DNA from: Collinsella sp.
GTDB taxonomy: Bacteria > Actinomycetota > Coriobacteriia > Coriobacteriales > Coriobacteriaceae
Reading direction: 5' to 3'
Length of the DNA stretch: 64,000 nucleotides
Assembly: GCA_019419555.1 (NCBI GenBank)
Contig: DXZR01000003.1
Coordinates: 1 to 64,000 of the forward strand
Below, in pieces: positions 34,225-42,117 of the stretch; position 1 is the stretch's first letter, and each line of letters starts with the position of its first letter. Under the pieces are notes generated by a model, which saw only the letters and a program-made list of their open reading frames with translations, was not told the DNA's origin and did not search any database. A program made the position numbers and the translations under genes.

Positions 34225-34902
34225 ATGTCGCTGCGCGGTGGAATCGGTCTGCCCGAGCTTCCTCTAGAGGACGGGCAGGAGTTTAGGCTCGGCATTATGG
34301 GTGGCACCTTTGATCCCATCCATTACGGGCACCTGGTGACCGCTGAGCAGGCGCGTGAGTCCCTCGACTTGGATGCCGTGCTCTTTATGCCGGCGGGCAC
34401 GCCTGCCTTTAAGCTTGACAAGCCGGTGACGCCTGCCGAGGATCGTTATGCCATGACGGTCCTCGCCACCGCCGCGAACCCGGCCTTTTTGGCGAGCCGG
34501 TTCGAGATCGACCGCCCGGGCGTAACCTATACGGCTGATACGCTTCATGCCCTTCGCGACTTTTACCCGCCGCAGGTAAAGCTCTACTTTATTACGGGCG
34601 CCGATGCGATTATCGATATCGTGACCTGGCATGATGCCGAACGAATCGCTGAGCTTGCTACCTTTATTGCGGCGACACGACCGGGCTTTGATATCGATAC
34701 AGCGCGTGCCCGAATCAAAGAGTCGGGGCTGCCGTTCGACGTGCGCTATATTCAGATTCCGGCGCTGGCGATCAGCTCGACGAACATTCGTAAGCGAGTT
34801 GCCCGCGGCATGAGCGTGCGCTATCTTACGAGCGAGTCCGTGCTCGGCTACATTCGCAAACGCAGGCTATATGCCGATTTGGGCCAAGAAGATTTTGAGT
34901 GA
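34225..34902 (+). CDS. nadD: Nicotinate-nucleotide adenylyltransferase
   Basis: A 225-aa enzyme converting NaMN and ATP to deamido-NAD in NAD synthesis. The nucleotidyltransferase motif GGTFDPIHYGHL (His-x-x-His type) is at about residues 26-37 and the second motif ISSTNIRKRV near residue 185. ATG 34225 gives about 20 extra N-terminal residues before the conserved RLGIMGG; it is the only reasonable start, 3 bp after obg. Coupled to yqeK downstream as in many Gram-positives. Confidence 0.94.
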   Translation: MSLRGGIGLPELPLEDGQEFRLGIMGGTFDPIHYGHLVTAEQARESLDLDAVLFMPAGTPAFKLDKPVTPAEDRYAMTVLATAANPAFLASRFEIDRPGVTYTADTLHALRDFYPPQVKLYFITGADAIIDIVTWHDAERIAELATFIAATRPGFDIDTARARIKESGLPFDVRYIQIPALAISSTNIRKRVARGMSVRYLTSESVLGYIRKRRLYADLGQEDFE

Positions 34903-34914
34903 TGGGGGTCTACG

Positions 34915-35523
34915 TTGTCGGTAGAGGATCAGTTTGAGGGCGATGAGCGCGCACTGCTCAAGCGCATTCAAGAGCTGCTCGATGTTCGCATGAAGGATAA
35001 GCGCAAGCGCTATGTGCATTCGCTGGGTGTTGCCGAGACCGCACTTCATCTGGCCGAGGTCTACGGCGTTGACCGCTTTGATGCCGCTGCCGCCGGCTTG
35101 ATCCACGACTGGGACAAGGTGCTTTCCGATGACGAGCTCGTGGCCCGCGCGCTTCACTATGGCATCAAGGTTGCCGGCTCTCCTTCGGCCGCGACACCGC
35201 TGCTGCATGGCCCAGTTGCCGCCTATGAGCTTCCGCAGCTTATTCCCGGGCTGTCGCCGGCGGTCTTTCAGGCTGTCGACCGTCACACCGTGGGAGCTTG
35301 CGACATGACGCCGCTCGATATGGTGGTCTTTGTGGCCGATGCCATCGAGCCCAACCGCCACGGCGACTATGCGCATGCGCTGCGCAAGATGGTGGGGGAG
35401 TCGACGCTCGATGAGTTGTTCTTCTCCTGTTTTGCGCAGGGTTTGGTCTATGTGATCCAGTCCGGGCGTTATCTTTATCCCACGGCTATTACGATTTACA
35501 ACCATTACGCCCAGCTACGCTAG
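34915..35523 (+). CDS. yqeK: HD-domain phosphohydrolase YqeK (Ap4A hydrolase)
   Basis: A 202-aa metal-dependent hydrolase; YqeK homologues split diadenosine tetraphosphate symmetrically. HD-domain residues are visible: RYVHSLGVAETA, AGLIHDWDKVL (the HD pair), LLHGPVAAYEL and VDRHTVGACDM, with a closing VFVADAIEPNR. TTG 34915 with GGGGG upstream. It lies between nadD and rsfS in the conserved order. Confidence 0.9.
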   Translation: MSVEDQFEGDERALLKRIQELLDVRMKDKRKRYVHSLGVAETALHLAEVYGVDRFDAAAAGLIHDWDKVLSDDELVARALHYGIKVAGSPSAATPLLHGPVAAYELPQLIPGLSPAVFQAVDRHTVGACDMTPLDMVVFVADAIEPNRHGDYAHALRKMVGESTLDELFFSCFAQGLVYVIQSGRYLYPTAITIYNHYAQLR

Positions 35524-35551
35524 CTCGGGTGCGTCTAGAAAGAGGTATTCC

Positions 35552-36007
35552 ATGGCCGACGAGACCATGACTGACGAGCAGATTCTCAAGGATGTGGAGC
35601 ACAAGAGCTTCGCCGCCACGTCCGACCGCACCGCCGCCTCGCTGTCCGCGAGCGGTGTCGCCGCCGAGGATGTCGCCCGCGCCGCCGCGCAGGCCGCCTA
35701 CGACAAGAAGGGCGAGGACGTTCAGGTGCTCGACCTGACTGAGCTTTCCGATGTGTGCGACTACTTTGTCCTTGCTACCGGCACCAACAACCGCCAGGTT
35801 GATTCGATCGTCGACGAGATTGAGGAGAAGGTCGCCGAGGCTTGCGGCGAGCATCCGTTCTCCATCGAGGGCCGCGAGCAGAAGACTTGGATGCTCATGG
35901 ACTACGGTTCGGTTGTCGTCCACGTCTTCACTCCCGAAGCCCGCGACTTCTACCGCCTCGAGAAACTCTGGGGAGACGCCCCCCAGCTCCCCCTCAATCT
36001 CCTCTAG
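35552..36007 (+). CDS. rsfS: Ribosomal silencing factor RsfS
   Basis: A 151-aa protein that binds L14 and blocks subunit joining in starvation. The RsfS core runs from about residue 45: DVQVLDLTELSDVCDYFVLATGTNNRQV-like, then WMLMDYGSVVVHVFTPEARDFYRLEKLWGD. The 40-residue Asp/Ala-rich N terminus is longer than usual. ATG 35552 with AGAGGTA. Its TAG stop shares its last base with a REP element (36007-36035); a terminator follows at 36051. Confidence 0.94.
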   Translation: MADETMTDEQILKDVEHKSFAATSDRTAASLSASGVAAEDVARAAAQAAYDKKGEDVQVLDLTELSDVCDYFVLATGTNNRQVDSIVDEIEEKVAEACGEHPFSIEGREQKTWMLMDYGSVVVHVFTPEARDFYRLEKLWGDAPQLPLNLL

Positions 36008-36035
36008 TAGCTCATTTGAGACGGGGTTTAGCTAC
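36007..36035 (+). repeat. REP-like element, degenerate copy 1
   Basis: A 29-nt sequence with palindromic ends GTAGCT...AGCTAC and the core GAGACGGGG, a shortened and diverged form of the 33-nt REP at 36099-36131. It begins exactly at the last base of the rsfS stop codon. Confidence 0.65.
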
Positions 36036-36050
36036 CCTCACGCATATCGC

Positions 36051-36092
36051 CGGGCAGTTGCGGTTTTCCGCAGCTGCCCGCCTTTCTTTTTG
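36051..36092 (+). terminator. Terminator after rsfS
   Basis: CGGGCAGTTGCGG (36051-36063) pairs with CCGCAGCTGCCCG (36068-36080) with one G-U, 4-nt loop, then CCTTTCTTTTTG. It ends the obg-nadD-yqeK-rsfS transcript between two REP copies. Confidence 0.85.
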
Positions 36093-36098
36093 CCCAAA

Positions 36099-36131
36099 GT
36101 AGCTAATTTGGGACGGGGCTTTTTTAGCTAC
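36099..36131 (+). repeat. REP-like element, copy 2
   Basis: A 33-nt unit beginning GTAGCTAATTTGGGACGGGG and ending TTAGCTAC. The outer 8 nt of each end are inverse copies. It is nearly identical to the arms of the inverted elements at 10286-10412 and 37029-37151, and lies 101 bp upstream of the RAYT start in the same orientation as copy 1. Confidence 0.85.
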
Positions 36132-36232
36132 TACCTACCGTTCGCCGATAGAAGCGAGTTGCGGTTCATTGCGTGATATTTAGCTTTCCGACTCGGGTAA
36201 CGTATTTGTTATCTGTAGAGGAGGAGATGCGT

Positions 36233-36982
36233 ATGACTCGGACCGCGCGGGAAATCTCTGTTTACGGCTATTACCATGTCGTCCAAAAGGGCTGTGGTGG
36301 TCAGCTGATATTTGAGGATGCCGATGATCGGATATATTTGATTCGGTTGCTTGCCTCGAAATGCCGAAAATACGACGTCAATATCATTGCTTGGTGCCTT
36401 ATGGACAACCATATTCACTTGTTGCTAGATGATGAACATGTTCACCTGAGCGATTGCATGCACTCTGTTACGACTGCATATGCGATGTATTTCAACGCGA
36501 AAACCGGACGGAAGGGACCAGTTTTTCAGGATCGATTTAAGAGCGTGCCGATTCTTAACGATGATCAGCTGCTCAACTGTGTGAGATATATTCACGATAA
36601 TCCTGCGAAAGCCAGGATTGGGACTGCTTCACTATATCGTTGGAGCAGTTTTAGCGAATATATGGGATACCCGGGTATTTGTATGACTGAATGTGTGCTA
36701 GGTTTGCTCGGAGATTCTCAGAGATTTTTTGCTTTCAGTACCTCGGGAGAACCGAATCGATATTGCTTCCGTGACGGCGCTCATGTGAGCGACATAGATG
36801 CACTGGAGTTTGCACAGGCTCTCCTTAAACCGTATGAGCCTCACCACCTTAAAGATTTGCCTAAAGCCGTGCGCGACAACTACATCCGTACGCTCAAAAA
36901 CGAGGGCTTTTCGATAAAGCAGATCGTGCGCCTCACGGGCATCGGTCACTGCACGATTCAGAAGGTCAAGCTCAATCAGTAG
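36233..36982 (+). CDS. REP-associated tyrosine transposase (RAYT), HUH/Y1 transposase family
   Basis: A 249-aa single-domain transposase of the IS200/IS605-related RAYT group, expected to nick single-stranded REP hairpins. The HUH metal site is HIH at residues 60-62 in WCLMDNHIHLLL. The likely catalytic tyrosine is Tyr119 in VRYIHDNPAKA; KGPVFQDRFKS is a further family motif. The C terminus (SIKQIVRLTGIGHCTIQKV) looks like a helix-turn-helix. ATG 36233 is chosen for AGAGGAGG at good spacing over ATG 36227 and GTG 36173. More AT-rich than its neighbours. REP-like palindromes flank it on both sides, and its stop codon lies in one. It is intact, with no terminal inverted repeats of a classic IS. 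Confidence 0.88.
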   Translation: MTRTAREISVYGYYHVVQKGCGGQLIFEDADDRIYLIRLLASKCRKYDVNIIAWCLMDNHIHLLLDDEHVHLSDCMHSVTTAYAMYFNAKTGRKGPVFQDRFKSVPILNDDQLLNCVRYIHDNPAKARIGTASLYRWSSFSEYMGYPGICMTECVLGLLGDSQRFFAFSTSGEPNRYCFRDGAHVSDIDALEFAQALLKPYEPHHLKDLPKAVRDNYIRTLKNEGFSIKQIVRLTGIGHCTIQKVKLNQ

Positions 36983-37001
36983 CTATTTGGGACAGAGTTT
37001 T
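36979..37001 (+). repeat. REP-like remnant covering the RAYT stop codon
   Basis: AGTAGCTATTTGGGACAGAG plus three T's matches the first two thirds of the REP unit. The RAYT stop TAG (36980-36982) is made of REP bases, so the gene end and repeat are joined. Confidence 0.6.
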
Positions 37002-37028
37002 GTTGCGGCGGGCAAACCGGACATCCGG

Positions 37029-37151
37029 GGTAGTCAATTTGGGACGGGGCTATTTTAGCTACCCTTTGGCTGACGGTGAATGAATTAGGCCGAATGAATC
37101 TCAACCGATATATAGGGGTAGCTAAAATAGCCCCGTCCCAAATTGACTACC
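37029..37151. repeat. REP-type inverted-repeat element downstream of the RAYT gene
   Basis: Perfect 36-bp arms (37029-37064 and 37116-37151) around a 51-nt centre. Arms carry the same TTTGGGACGGGGC core as the single REP units. It is the counterpart of 10286-10412, with diverged centre but shared motifs at the centre's ends. A further degenerate half (CCCCCGTCCAAAAAAGACTA, 37181-37200) overlaps the end of dinB. Confidence 0.88.
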
Positions 37152-37197
37152 AATGCCGTGTCGGACGGAAGGCAGCAACCCCCCCGTCCAAAAAAGA

Positions 37198-38451
37198 CTA
37201 GTTATTGAAGCGGGATTGGCGGCCGAAGGAAAGGGCGGTGTCGCCGAATTTGTCTCGGACGGCGTCGATGGCGACGGAGAGGTCGCGGCGGTCGCTGGAT
37301 TGGGCTCCGCGGTCATCGATCTCGCAGAACAGGTCAGTCTGGATGCCGCCTTGGTGGTCGAAGTCGCTCATGCCGATGCCCGCTAAGCGAACATGCATGC
37401 CATCCTGCCAGATGTTGTCGAGCAGTTCGAGTGCAACCGCCACGAAGATGTTCTCATCGTCGGTCGGATGAGGCAGCCGGCGCTGTGCCGTACGCCCGCT
37501 GCCATACGAATACTTAAGCTTGAGCGTTACCGTGGCACCCGTCAGCCCCTGACGGCGCAGGCGGCGTCCCACTGACTCTCCCAACAGCGCAATCGCCGCC
37601 TCAATATCCCCACGCTCAGTCAAATCTTTCGCAAAGGTGCGTTCATTGCTGACCGATTTGACCTCGCGCTCTTCATCGAGACTCGTGACTTCGGAGATTT
37701 CGAGTCCTTGCGCACGCTGGCGCATGCGTTCGCCGTTGACGCCAAAAATAGAGGCCAAGGTGGATTCCGGTGCACGTGATAGCTCGCCGAGGGTGTAGAT
37801 GCGCATGCGGCGCAGTCGCTCCTCGGCCGAGCGCCCGATGCCACTCATGGCAGATACCGGCAGCGCGGCCAAAAAGCGCTGCTCGGTTCCGGGGCGCACG
37901 ATGGTCAGCCCAAACGGCTTATCCCGCTCGCTTGCGATTTTTGCGACCGTCTTGTTGCAGCCCACGCCAATGGAGCAGGTCACTCCCAGCCCTGCCACGC
38001 GGTCGCTTATACGCCGCGCAACCAGCAGCGGGTCTTCGGGCGCAAAGCGACCCGGTGTGATATCGATAAAGGCTTCGTCGATGGATACGCGCTCGACGCG
38101 CGGGGTCTCGTCGGCGAGAATCGCCATGACCTGCGCGCTCACCTCGCGGTAGCGATCAAAGTGCCCGTGCGTCCAAATGGCTTTCGGGCACAAGCGCCGC
38201 GCTTCGGCCGAGGCCATGGCAGAGTGCACGCCAAAGCGACGTGCCTCATACGAACACGTGGACACGACGCCACGCGAATCGGCGTCTCCGCCCACGATGA
38301 GCGGCTTGCCGCGCCATTCGGGATGATCGAGCATCTCCACGCTCGCAAAAAACGCATCGAGGTCCATCAGGCCCACCGCCGGACCCGTCCAGGGAGGCGG
38401 CGTGACGCCCGTGGCATCCTCATAACCGTATGTATGTTCGCGTCTTTCCAT
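37198..38451 (-). CDS. dinB: DNA polymerase IV (Y-family)
   Basis: A 417-aa translesion polymerase. Palm-domain motifs: GLMDLDAFFASVE (catalytic Asp), YEARRFGVHSAM, ERVSIDEAFIDIT with the second acidic pair, then SIGVGCNKTVAKIASERDKPFG and the helix-hairpin-helix SAMSGIGRSAEERL. The little-finger domain follows. There is no clear C-terminal beta-clamp motif beyond QTDLF (QxxLF-like, near residue 380), which may serve. ATG 38451. No convincing LexA operator is visible upstream. The stop region abuts a degenerate REP half. Confidence 0.93.
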   Translation of the reverse strand: MERREHTYGYEDATGVTPPPWTGPAVGLMDLDAFFASVEMLDHPEWRGKPLIVGGDADSRGVVSTCSYEARRFGVHSAMASAEARRLCPKAIWTHGHFDRYREVSAQVMAILADETPRVERVSIDEAFIDITPGRFAPEDPLLVARRISDRVAGLGVTCSIGVGCNKTVAKIASERDKPFGLTIVRPGTEQRFLAALPVSAMSGIGRSAEERLRRMRIYTLGELSRAPESTLASIFGVNGERMRQRAQGLEISEVTSLDEEREVKSVSNERTFAKDLTERGDIEAAIALLGESVGRRLRRQGLTGATVTLKLKYSYGSGRTAQRRLPHPTDDENIFVAVALELLDNIWQDGMHVRLAGIGMSDFDHQGGIQTDLFCEIDDRGAQSSDRRDLSVAIDAVRDKFGDTALSFGRQSRFNN

Positions 38452-38567
38452 GTCATGAGTATACCGCGCAGCTCATGTGGGGTGCGTGTATGTGCTTGCA
38501 AATCCCGAATTCTTGTCTAAGATATGGATTTGCCCTCGACTACACCGAAGAAGTTGGTCTCACGGAC

Positions 38568-38596
38568 TTCACCTGCCCGCGTCGATGGCGTATTAT
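38568..38596 (+). promoter_or_regulatory. Promoter of the rpsP operon
   Basis: TTCACC (38568-38573), 17-bp spacer, TATTAT (38591-38596), about 57 bp upstream of rpsP. A small hairpin GCAGC-CTAAA-GCTGC lies in the leader before the ribosome site. Confidence 0.6.
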
Positions 38597-38652
38597 GTTC
38601 AACTGTTTGTTTGTAGTTGCAGCCTAAAGCTGCTTGGTTGGAGGAGTTTCCT

Positions 38653-38994
38653 TTGGCAGTCAAGATTCGCCTTGCTCGTCACGGCGCTAAGAAGCGTCCG
38701 TACTACCGTGTCGTCGTCGCCGATTCCCGCGCCCCGCGTGACGGTCGTATCATCGAGGAGGTTGGCCGCTACAACCCGATGACCGCCCCCAAGACCATCA
38801 ACCTCGACCTCGAGAAGATCGCCGACTGGCAGTCCAAGGGCGCTCAGCTTACCGACGCCGTCGCCGCTCTGGTCAAGGCCGCCAACGAGGGCGAGAAGAC
38901 CGAGACCGTCGTCAAGAAGTCCAAGAAGCAGCTCGCCAAAGAGGCCGAGGCCGCTAAGGCTGCCGCTGAGGCCGCTGAGGGCGCCGAGGAGTAA
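38653..38994 (+). CDS. rpsP: 30S ribosomal protein S16
   Basis: A 113-aa small-subunit assembly protein. MAVKIRLARHGAKKRPYYRVVVADSRAPRDG is the classic S16 opening, followed by IEEVGRYNP. The tail (about residues 80-113) is a Lys/Glu/Ala-rich extension. TTG 38653 is the true start, with GGAGG 9 bp upstream; the GTG/TTG frame from 38617 adds residues foreign to the family. First gene of rpsP-khpA-rimM-trmD-lepB. Confidence 0.96.
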   Translation: MAVKIRLARHGAKKRPYYRVVVADSRAPRDGRIIEEVGRYNPMTAPKTINLDLEKIADWQSKGAQLTDAVAALVKAANEGEKTETVVKKSKKQLAKEAEAAKAAAEAAEGAEE

Positions 38995-38997
38995 ATC

Positions 38998-39282
38998 GTG
39001 CCTGAGGTTGACGCTGCACAGCTCGAGGGTGAGGCAATGCTCTCAGATCGCATCGCCGATCTCGTCGAATATCTCGTTGTTCAGATCGTCGACGACCCGG
39101 ATTCCGTGAGCCTTGAGGTCATCGATGGTGACGACGCCTCTACAATTGAGGTTTCGGTCGCCGAGGATGACGTCGCTAAGGTCATCGGCCGTCGTGGCCG
39201 TACCATCAAGGCCATTCGCACGCTCGCCCGTGCACTGGCCGCTCGCCTCGACACTGCTGTCGAGGTAGAGGTTCTGGGCTAG
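38998..39282 (+). CDS. khpA: KH-domain RNA-binding protein KhpA
   Basis: A 94-aa protein with a single KH fold and the GRRGRTIKAIRTLARAL loop (GxxG type). KhpA acts with KhpB in RNA binding and cell-size control in Gram-positives. GTG 38998 lies 3 bp after rpsP; an in-frame ATG at 39037 (MLSDRIADLVEYLV) matches the usual family start better and could be the real one. Sits in its conserved place between rpsP and rimM. Confidence 0.9.
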   Translation: MPEVDAAQLEGEAMLSDRIADLVEYLVVQIVDDPDSVSLEVIDGDDASTIEVSVAEDDVAKVIGRRGRTIKAIRTLARALAARLDTAVEVEVLG

Positions 39283-39286
39283 GACC

Positions 39287-39808
39287 TTGAGGTCCCAGTA
39301 CAAAAACATCGCCCGTGTGGTCAAGCCGCACGGAAGGAAGGGGGAGGTCCTCGCGCAGCCGCTGCGGGGGCTTCCTTCTGTATTAGAGCCGGGTATGCGC
39401 GTCGCCCTGACGCCGCCGGCGCTCAAGCGCGACCGCTTTTGCACGGTCGTGTCCGTCACCGATACGGGCGATGGCGATCTGGTCTCGTTTGAGGGCATTG
39501 ACGACTTGACGGCCGCCGAGGGTATCACGGGATGCTACGTGCTGGCAAATCGTGACGATTTTGAGCTCGATTCGCTCGACGCTGCCTATACCGACCTGAT
39601 GGGTCGCGAGGTGGTCGACGAGCGCTTCGGTTCGCTCGGCACGATTGTCGAGATCATGTCGACGCCCGCTAACGATGTTTGGGTTGTCGAGGGTGATCGG
39701 TACGGCGAGGTACTGATTCCCGTGATCGAGCAGGTCGTGCTCGATCTTCCCGACACAGGAACAATTTCCGTCCACGCTATGGACGGCCTGATCGATATGG
39801 ACAATTAG
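39287..39808 (+). CDS. rimM: Ribosome maturation factor RimM
   Basis: A 173-aa 30S assembly factor binding S19. N-terminal barrel (NIARVVKPHGRKGEVLAQPL) and C-terminal PRC-barrel (LMGREVVDERFGSLGTIVEI, VLIPVIEQVVLDLP) are both visible. TTG 39287 with CTAGGACC just upstream, 4 bp after khpA. Next gene is trmD, the usual neighbour. Confidence 0.92.
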   Translation: MRSQYKNIARVVKPHGRKGEVLAQPLRGLPSVLEPGMRVALTPPALKRDRFCTVVSVTDTGDGDLVSFEGIDDLTAAEGITGCYVLANRDDFELDSLDAAYTDLMGREVVDERFGSLGTIVEIMSTPANDVWVVEGDRYGEVLIPVIEQVVLDLPDTGTISVHAMDGLIDMDN

Positions 39809-39818
39809 GGAGGACAAC

Positions 39819-40577
39819 ATGCTGATCGAGACCCTTTCGGTCTTTCCCGAGATGTTTGAGCCCGTCATGTCCACGTCGATTTTGGGCCGCGCCCGCAAGG
39901 CCGGCCTTTTTGATTTTAAGGCGTATAACCTGCGCGACTGGACGCACGACCGCCATCGTACCGTCGATGACGAGCCGTACGGCGGCGGGCAGGGCATGCT
40001 CATGAAGGTTGAGCCTATCGCAGAGGCCATCGAGGCCATTAGCGCAGAGGGTCCCAAGCCCACTGTGGTGTTCTTTACCCCCTGTGGCGAGCCTTTTACG
40101 CAGCATGTGGCCGAGCGCCTGCTCAAAAGTGAGCGCCTGCTGTTTGTGTGCAGTCGCTACGAGGGCGTCGACGAGCGCGCGTATGCGTATGCCGATGAGC
40201 GTCTGTCGATCGGCGACTACGTGCTCACGGGCGGCGAGCTTCCCGCTATGGTCGTTGCCGATGCCGTCGTACGCCTGATTCCCGGCGCCCTTGGTGACGA
40301 AATGAGCAACGTCGACGAGTCATTCTCGACCGCCGAGGACGGAGGACTGCTCGAGTACGCGCAGTACACCCGCCCCGCCGAGTTCAACGGCGAGGGCGTG
40401 CCGCCGGTGCTTGTGAGCGGCGATCACGCCAAGGTCGATGCCTGGCGTCGCAAGAACGCCATCGAGCGCACCTGCTGCTGGCGTCCCGATCTGATCGAGA
40501 CAGCGCGGCTCACACCCGAGGAGCGCGCTTACGCGCAGGAGATTCTTGACGCTTCGTATTCGCAGAGCGAGGAGTGA
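39819..40577 (+). CDS. trmD: tRNA (guanine-N1-)-methyltransferase
   Basis: A 252-aa SPOUT methyltransferase modifying G37 of tRNAs with a following G in the anticodon. Motifs: IETLSVFPEMFEP, DEPYGGGQGMLMKVEP, the knot region CSRYEGVDERA, SIGDYVLTGGELPAM, and SFSTAEDGGLLEYAQYTRPAEF. ATG 39819 with GGGAGG. The stop overlaps GTG 40574 of lepB's extended frame, so the two genes are coupled. Confidence 0.95.
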   Translation: MLIETLSVFPEMFEPVMSTSILGRARKAGLFDFKAYNLRDWTHDRHRTVDDEPYGGGQGMLMKVEPIAEAIEAISAEGPKPTVVFFTPCGEPFTQHVAERLLKSERLLFVCSRYEGVDERAYAYADERLSIGDYVLTGGELPAMVVADAVVRLIPGALGDEMSNVDESFSTAEDGGLLEYAQYTRPAEFNGEGVPPVLVSGDHAKVDAWRRKNAIERTCCWRPDLIETARLTPEERAYAQEILDASYSQSEE

Positions 40578-40579
40578 GT

Positions 40580-41143
40580 ATGGTTCCTACGCAACATTCC
40601 GCGTTGAGGGGCGCTTTTGAGTGGATCGCGGTCATCGCGATTGCGCTCGTGGCCACGTTCCTGATCCGTACCTTTGTGGTCGAGCCCTTTGTGGTGCCCA
40701 CCGGTTCTATGGAGGACACGATCGAGATTGGCGACCAGATCCTGGCGCAAAAGGTGAGCCTCGAGCTCGGTCAGCCTGTCAGCCAAGGCGATATCGTGGT
40801 GTTTCACAACCCCGATGGCACCTCCGAGCATGATGTTCTCGTCAAGCGTGTTATTGCCACGGCCGGCCAGACGGTCGACCTGCAGGATGGCAAGGTGGTC
40901 GTTGACGGCCAAGCGCTCGACGAGGACTATACGACGGGCATGAGCTGGCCACTTTCGGTCCAAGCGCCCGGTGCTCAGGTAAGCTATCCCTACACCGTTC
41001 CCGACGGGTGCGTGTGGGTGATGGGCGACAACCGCGAAAACTCTGCCGACTCACGCTACTTTGGTCCCGTCGATCGCTCTGATTTGATCGCCGTGGCACT
41101 CGTGCGCTACTGGCCGCTCAACCGCATCGGCGCTATCGACTAA
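40580..41143 (+). CDS. lepB: Signal peptidase I
   Basis: A 187-aa membrane protease removing signal peptides. One N-terminal helix (about 14-33), then the catalytic Ser43 in PTGSMEDT, Lys89 in VLVKRVIA, and the GDNRENSADSRYFGPV box near residue 150. ATG 40580 has GAGGAG 7 bp upstream; GTG 40574, overlapping the trmD stop, is the alternative. Last gene of the rpsP operon. Confidence 0.94.
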   Translation: MVPTQHSALRGAFEWIAVIAIALVATFLIRTFVVEPFVVPTGSMEDTIEIGDQILAQKVSLELGQPVSQGDIVVFHNPDGTSEHDVLVKRVIATAGQTVDLQDGKVVVDGQALDEDYTTGMSWPLSVQAPGAQVSYPYTVPDGCVWVMGDNRENSADSRYFGPVDRSDLIAVALVRYWPLNRIGAID

Positions 41144-41202
41144 AAACCGCTATAGTACAGTACCTAACCGTGTAATCGTTTCGACGAGGGGATATTAGAG
41201 GC

Positions 41203-42114
41203 ATGAACGCTTCATCGCTTTCCTTCCAAGACATCATCCTGCGCCTCCAGCAGTACTGGGGCGAGCAGGGCTGCGTCATTATGCAGCCCTATGACTCCGA
41301 GGTCGGTGCCGGTACCTTCCATACCGCGACCACGCTGCGCTCGCTCGGTCCCGCCGAGTGGCGCACCTGCTATGCGCAGCCTTGCCGCCGTCCCGCCGAC
41401 GGCCGCTACGGCGAGAACCCCAACCGCATGCAGCACTACTATCAGTTCCAGGTGCTCATCAAGCCCTCTCCGGTCAACGCCCAGGAGCTTTACCTGGGGT
41501 CTCTTGCCGCTATCGGTCTGGACCCCAACGACCATGACGTCCGCTTTGTCGAGGACGACTGGGAGAGCCCGACGCTCGGCGCCTGGGGCCTTGGCTGGGA
41601 GGTCTGGCTCAACGGCATGGAAGTCACGCAGTTTACGTACTTCCAGCAGGTGGGCGGTATCGAGGTCGACCCCGTTCCTGTCGAGATCACCTATGGCCTG
41701 GAACGCATCGCCATGTACGCCCAGGGCGTCAACTCGGTCTACGACCTGGTGTGGAGCTACCTGCCCGACGGCACGCCCATGACCTATGGCGACGTGTTCC
41801 TCGAGAACGAGCGCGAGTTCAGTGCCTACAACTTTGAGGTCGCCAACGTCGAGATGATGCGTCAGAAGTTTGACGACTACGAGGCCGAGTGCCATTCCTG
41901 TCTAGAGCGCAAGCTGCCGCTGCCGGCATATGACTGCGTCATGAAGTGCAGCCACGCTTTCAACCTGCTCGATGCCCGCGGCGCTCTGTCCGCAGTCGAG
42001 CGTGCCAACTACATCCTGCGCGTCCGCGCCGTCGCCAAGGCGTGCTGCGAGGCCTACATGGCCGAGGTCGCCGGAGTCAACGAGAATGCCGACCAGGAAG
42101 GCGAGGTGGCGTAA
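41203..42114 (+). CDS. glyQ: Glycine--tRNA ligase alpha subunit
   Basis: A 303-aa class II catalytic subunit of the heterotetrameric GlyRS. Characteristic: LSFQDIILRLQQYWGEQGC, QPYDSEVGAGTFHTAT, YAQPCRRPADGRYGENPNR, YYQFQVLIKPSP, and EVTQFTYFQQVGG. Full length. ATG 41203; the beta subunit starts 3 bp after its stop. The two-subunit bacterial form, rather than the single-chain form common in other Actinobacteria, is notable. Confidence 0.96.
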   Translation: MNASSLSFQDIILRLQQYWGEQGCVIMQPYDSEVGAGTFHTATTLRSLGPAEWRTCYAQPCRRPADGRYGENPNRMQHYYQFQVLIKPSPVNAQELYLGSLAAIGLDPNDHDVRFVEDDWESPTLGAWGLGWEVWLNGMEVTQFTYFQQVGGIEVDPVPVEITYGLERIAMYAQGVNSVYDLVWSYLPDGTPMTYGDVFLENEREFSAYNFEVANVEMMRQKFDDYEAECHSCLERKLPLPAYDCVMKCSHAFNLLDARGALSAVERANYILRVRAVAKACCEAYMAEVAGVNENADQEGEVA

Positions 42115-42117
42115 GCC

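Noticed and set aside
36051..36080. REP hairpin
   Set aside because: It lacks the GGGACGGGG core and is followed by a T tract, so it is the rsfS terminator lying between two REPs.
38452..38640. SOS (LexA) operator upstream of dinB
   Set aside because: No GAAC-N4-GTTC or CGAAC-type palindrome could be found in the gap.
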